From positions 1-8,482 of the forward strand of contig JBBAAK010000021.1 in NCBI GenBank assembly GCA_041658345.1: 8,482 nt of DNA, given 5' to 3'. The notes beneath the pieces are model-generated. The model did no database searches, was not told the origin of the DNA, and saw only the letters and a list, made by a program, of their open reading frames with translations. Positions 6,976 to 8,482 of the stretch are shown here, piece after piece (the first letter of the stretch is position 1; each line of letters opens with the position of its first letter). The position numbers were made by a program, and so were the translations under genes. Source of the DNA: JBAZYV01 sp041658345 (GTDB lineage Bacteria; Patescibacteriota; Gracilibacteria; UBA1369; 2-02-FULL-48-14).

Positions 6976-7000
6976 TGGCTGGCTACTCGGGTCTTTACCC
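6976..7000 (-). repeat. tRNA 3'-tail-like element B3
   Basis: This is the third B-type copy. Minus strand: GGG (6998-7000), a shortened 6-nt loop TAAAGA, CCCGA (6987-6991), acceptor GTAGCCA (6980-6986), G, CCA (6976-6978). Acceptor, discriminator and CCA are identical to B1. It begins 13 nt after the stop of the 85-aa gene and ends 28 nt before the start of the next gene. Confidence 0.65.
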
Positions 7001-7013
7001 TTTTGCAAAGACA

Positions 7014-7271
7014 TTAAGCCGCGTCAGCGTCGGTATCAACCGCCACTATGTCCGCTCCCTTAATTGGAGAATTGTAAGCTCCAGCTTCAAACAGAGCAAG
7101 GATGTTCCCTCGCACGTACTCTTTCACTTCTTCCGAAGAAAAAATAAGAACATTCACCGCTTGAGAAATCGCTTCAGCCGTAGCCAATTCCCCTTTAATT
7201 ATTCGCTCACGAACTGCCCGCATATTTTCTTCATCCTGCGGCATGATATCAACAGTTTTCTTAGATTCCAT
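7014..7271 (-). CDS. Small acidic protein, family not recognised
   Basis: This encodes 85 residues from an ATG at 7271, 28 nt after the CCA of tRNA-Gln. The frame stays open back through the tRNA, but that extension is simply translated tRNA and is rejected. The protein has a polar start (MESKKTVDIMPQDEEN), a helical stretch (MRAVRERIIKGELATAEAISQAVNVL), a second helix-prone stretch (SSEEVKEYVRGNILALFEAGAYN) and an acidic C-terminus ending DTDADAA. It has no signal peptide, Cys or membrane segment. An Ala-Ala end can be a protease degron, but this is only a thought. No Shine-Dalgarno or clear promoter is visible; transcription from the gmk-tRNA unit is plausible. It is the unit nearest the tRNA and, under the insertion model, the youngest. 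It resembles no family I can name. Confidence 0.7.
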   Translation of the reverse strand: MESKKTVDIMPQDEENMRAVRERIIKGELATAEAISQAVNVLIFSSEEVKEYVRGNILALFEAGAYNSPIKGADIVAVDTDADAA

Positions 7272-7299
7272 ATTTTTAGAAGTTAAATAAATTTTTTTC

Positions 7300-7374
7300 T
7301 GGCTGGGGAAGAGGGATTCGAACCCCCGAATGGCGGGTCCAGAACCCGCTGCCTTACCACTTGGCGATTCCCCA
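7300..7374 (-). tRNA. tRNA-Gln (anticodon CUG), CCA encoded
   Basis: A complete cloverleaf is present on the minus strand: acceptor TGGGGAA/TTCCCCA (7 bp), D-stem GCC/GGC with a 9-nt loop, anticodon stem GCGGG/CCCGC with loop TTCTGGA (anticodon CTG), 5-nt variable region CATTC, T-stem GGGGG/CCCTC with loop TTCGAAT, discriminator G, CCA at 7300-7302. U1:A72 and G73 agree with glutamine identity. It starts 21 nt after the gmk stop codon, so co-transcription is likely. No terminator follows. Its 3' end is the model for the tail elements to the left. Confidence 0.96.
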
Positions 7375-7395
7375 GTGCTGATTTGCCGCATCAAT

Positions 7396-7986
7396 CTAGT
7401 ATAAATCCTTTATTTCATCAAGAATTATCTTCTCCACGCTGTTCACGCATTTCCGGATTTCGCCCCACTTGTTTTCCACTTGGTAATCACAATCCCCCGC
7501 CTGCGCGATCTCTTTCTTCGCGCTCTCCAGCCTTCTGCTCAGTTCCTCCTCTGAAATCTCCCCCCTCCGCAGAATTCTGCCCTTCAAATCGTTTTCATCG
7601 CTCACTTTCATAAAAATGGACACCAGACTCTCTTTTGGAATTATTTTGCTGATCGAATGAAAGCCTTGTATATCCACTTCTCTCACCACCACATTGCCTT
7701 GCTCCAGCGAATTCATGATTTCAGCCTTCGCCGTCCCATAGTAGTTATTTGAATGCACAATCGCGTATTCCAAAAAATCTCCGGCCTTGATCATCTCTTC
7801 GAATTTTACCTTTGAAACATAGTGATAAGCATCCCCGCTCAGCTCGCCTTCTCTCGCTTCGCGGGTCGTATACGACACCGGATACACAAAACCCGGATAA
7901 CGGTTTTTTAGCTCGCGTATCACAGTCCCCTTTCCGGAACCGGACGGTCCGACCACCAAAAAAAGTTTGCCCAACAATTTTTCCAT
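7396..7986 (-). CDS. gmk: Guanylate kinase
   Basis: The enzyme phosphorylates GMP to GDP with ATP in the cytoplasm, an essential step in GTP and dGTP supply. The protein has 196 residues, close to the usual length of about 200. The P-loop GPSGSGKGT lies near the N-terminus; the GMP-binding region follows with SYTTREAREGE (usually TTRxPRxGE, so Ala replaces Pro), GDAYHYVS, FLEYAIVHSNNYYGT and VVVREVDIQG. The lid is ILRRGEISEEELSRRLESAKKE, and the end DYQVENKW matches the family's DYxVxN. The ATG at 7986 is chosen over an in-frame GTG at 8001 because the -10 box lies between them. GC is higher than in most rows sampled in the array (33, 31 and 30 of 60 in three rows), as expected for a core gene. 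Confidence 0.96.
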   Translation of the reverse strand: MEKLLGKLFLVVGPSGSGKGTVIRELKNRYPGFVYPVSYTTREAREGELSGDAYHYVSKVKFEEMIKAGDFLEYAIVHSNNYYGTAKAEIMNSLEQGNVVVREVDIQGFHSISKIIPKESLVSIFMKVSDENDLKGRILRRGEISEEELSRRLESAKKEIAQAGDCDYQVENKWGEIRKCVNSVEKIILDEIKDLY

Positions 7987-7992
7987 ACGCCA

Positions 7993-8021
7993 ATTATACA
8001 CATCTCCGCCCCTTGAGAAAA
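7993..8021 (-). promoter_or_regulatory. gmk promoter, apparently leaderless
   Basis: On the minus strand a perfect TATAAT (7993-7998) ends exactly 6 nt before the ATG of gmk, the same spacing as at the Fic gene, so transcription should begin at or next to the start codon. The -35 candidate TTTTCT (8016-8021, 17-bp spacer) is weak and overlaps the -35 box of the divergent RNA promoter. Confidence 0.5.
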
Positions 8022-8041
8022 CCCTGAAAATCTGCTATAAT
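8013..8041 (+). promoter_or_regulatory. Strong promoter of the noncoding RNA
   Basis: TTGAGA (8013-8018) is followed after exactly 17 bp by TATAAT (8036-8041), which is preceded by TGC, an extended -10. This is the best promoter in the window. The expected start is about 8047-8048. No open reading frame follows, but a structured region and a terminator do. Confidence 0.7.
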
Positions 8042-8047
8042 TACCCA

Positions 8048-8457
8048 ATTTACATGACTCTTGGATCCTTAAAAAAATAACTCCCCGGAAAAAAGTGGGG
8101 AATGCCTATGGAAAAATTTTTTCCACAGCCACTCCCTACTTTTCTCTGGCGCCAGTCAACGCCACCGAAAGGCAAACAAAAACAAAACCAGAAATAAAAT
8201 TTTGGTTCGAAAACAAAAACAAAAATGAACGGCGATGTGCCCCGTTCTAAAATAAAACATCAAAGAACGGTGGGGAGAAGCAAGGTATGACTGAAGACCT
8301 TGCACACCGCTCCTTACGACGTGCTTTCCTCTCAATTTATTGGGAAAACAAGCCGCGTGAATGAGCGATTTGTTGGGGCGCTTGGCCCACCTCTGATTAC
8401 AGCCCTTTTTATAGGGCCTATCATGTGTAAATCGGCCGGGCGCCCCTTATTTTTTTT
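8048..8457 (+). ncRNA. Structured noncoding RNA, about 410 nt, family not recognised
   Basis: This stretch has no convincing open reading frame but has a near-consensus promoter at its left end and an intrinsic terminator at its right end. Helices readable by eye: TGGAAAA/TTTTCCA (8109-8125); the palindrome CTGGCGCCAG (8146-8155); GAACGG/CCGTTC (8227-8232 with 8242-8247); CGGTG/CACCG (8268-8272 with 8305-8309) enclosing GCAAGGT/ACCTTGC (8280-8286 with 8297-8303); and a 3' domain closed by 13 bp (8375-8387 with 8434-8446). A/C-rich linkers (8171-8226) contain two similar ACAAAAACAAAA runs, probably single-stranded. I looked for the conserved cores of RNase P RNA, tmRNA, SRP RNA and 6S RNA and did not find them on either strand. 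The size and promoter strength suggest an abundant RNA. The 5' end is predicted, not observed. Confidence 0.6.
8375..8457 (+). terminator. Intrinsic terminator and 3' domain of the noncoding RNA
   Basis: GGGGCGC then TTGGCC (8375-8387) pairs with GGCCGG then GCGCCCC (8434-8446), giving 13 pairs including two G-T. A tract of mostly T follows (8447-8457). Inside, GATT and ACA (8395-8401) pair with TGT and AATC (8426-8433) around one bulged A, and GCCCT/AGGGC (8402-8406 with 8413-8417) caps the structure. The layered stem is more elaborate than a plain terminator hairpin, so it may also be a functional domain. Confidence 0.75.
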
Positions 8458-8482
8458 AGAAATCGGGTCCCAAGCTTGGTCC

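Larger units (their letters stand above)
182..7302 (-). other. Candidate tRNA-anchored gene-cassette array
   Basis: From right to left, following the tRNA: tRNA-Gln, 85-aa gene, tail B3, PsbP-like lipoprotein, tail B2, LysE transporter, tail B1, propeller/lipoprotein pair, tail D, ABC-F gene, tail A, Fic gene. Every tail is oriented like the tRNA, although genes point both ways. Each unit is one gene or one gene pair. This is the order expected from successive insertions at the tRNA 3' end. The left limit is uncertain (somewhere in 115-181), and no integrase or transposase is present in the window, so any enzyme must lie elsewhere or be lost. The call is an inference from layout. Confidence 0.45.

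Noticed and set aside
5675..7000. B-type tails as ordinary rho-independent terminators
   Set aside because: The GGG/CCC hairpin is short, no T-tract follows in either direction, and the conserved part is the acceptor strand and CCA rather than the hairpin loop. They also keep one orientation regardless of the gene strand.
1197..7000. Tails as classical integron attC sites
   Set aside because: The attC core motifs (RYYYAAC and GTTRRRY) and the long imperfect dyad are absent, and the similarity is to tRNA 3' ends.
7272..7394. N-terminal extension of the 85-aa gene through the tRNA (frame beginning MMRQISTGESPSGKAAG)
   Set aside because: It is the translation of the tRNA-Gln gene itself; the ATG at 7271 gives a normal small protein after the CCA.
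8170..8226. tmRNA tag frame (GCAAAC then lysine/asparagine codons, stop TGA) and a GGTTCGA T-loop-like motif
   Set aside because: The peptide does not end in the usual Ala-Ala, there is no tRNA-like acceptor or CCA at the ends of the transcript, and the GGTTCGA lies in A-rich sequence without a T-stem.
8470..8479. Perfect palindrome CCAAGCTTGG at the right edge
   Set aside because: A 10-bp palindrome at the window edge without context; it could belong to the next gene's control region but nothing supports a call.

Overview
The window looks bacterial. It has sigma70-type promoters, a guanylate kinase gene, a CCA-encoding tRNA-Gln, an intrinsic terminator and lipoproteins with classic lipoboxes. 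TGA, TAA and TAG are all used as stops, so UGA is not reassigned. Shine-Dalgarno sequences are nearly absent, and two genes have a TATAAT box exactly 6 nt before the ATG, which suggests leaderless mRNAs. Together with the many small envelope proteins of obscure family, this makes a Patescibacteria/CPR-like genome a reasonable guess, but nothing here proves the taxonomy.

Layout. Bases 1-114 hold the 3' end of a membrane-protein gene. From 182 to about 7300 lie eight genes on both strands: Fic protein (+), ABC-F ATPase (+), lipoprotein (-), seven-repeat propeller protein (+), LysE-type transporter (-), PsbP-like lipoprotein (-), and an 85-aa acidic protein (-), bounded on the right by tRNA-Gln(CUG) (-). 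The tRNA closely follows guanylate kinase (gmk, -), and the two are probably co-transcribed. Right of gmk, with a back-to-back promoter, is an apparent structured noncoding RNA of about 410 nt (+) ending in a strong terminator.

Main observation. Five gene boundaries between the Fic gene and the tRNA carry a short element with the geometry of a tRNA 3' end: CCA, discriminator G, 7-nt acceptor strand, T-stem and, in the better copies, a 7-nt T-loop. They lie near 1197, 2847, 5675, 6325 and 6976. All five point the same way as the intact tRNA-Gln, whichever strand the neighbouring genes use, and all sit directly at gene 3' ends. The region reads as tRNA - gene - tail - gene - tail - gene pair - tail and so on. 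This is what repeated site-specific insertion at a tRNA 3' end would leave, with units of only one or two genes, like an integron array whose recombination site is a tRNA tail. No recombinase gene is in the window.

How the genes may work together. gmk and the tRNA appear to be housekeeping genes, and hand-counted rows of gmk are clearly GC-richer than most rows sampled in the array. The array cargo is typical accessory material: a Fic AMP-transferase, a ribosome-associated ABC-F ATPase, an exporter, and surface or lipid-anchored proteins. The divergent lipoprotein and propeller protein appear to share a C-terminal domain and may be partners. The RNA at 8048-8457 matches no family I could recognise.
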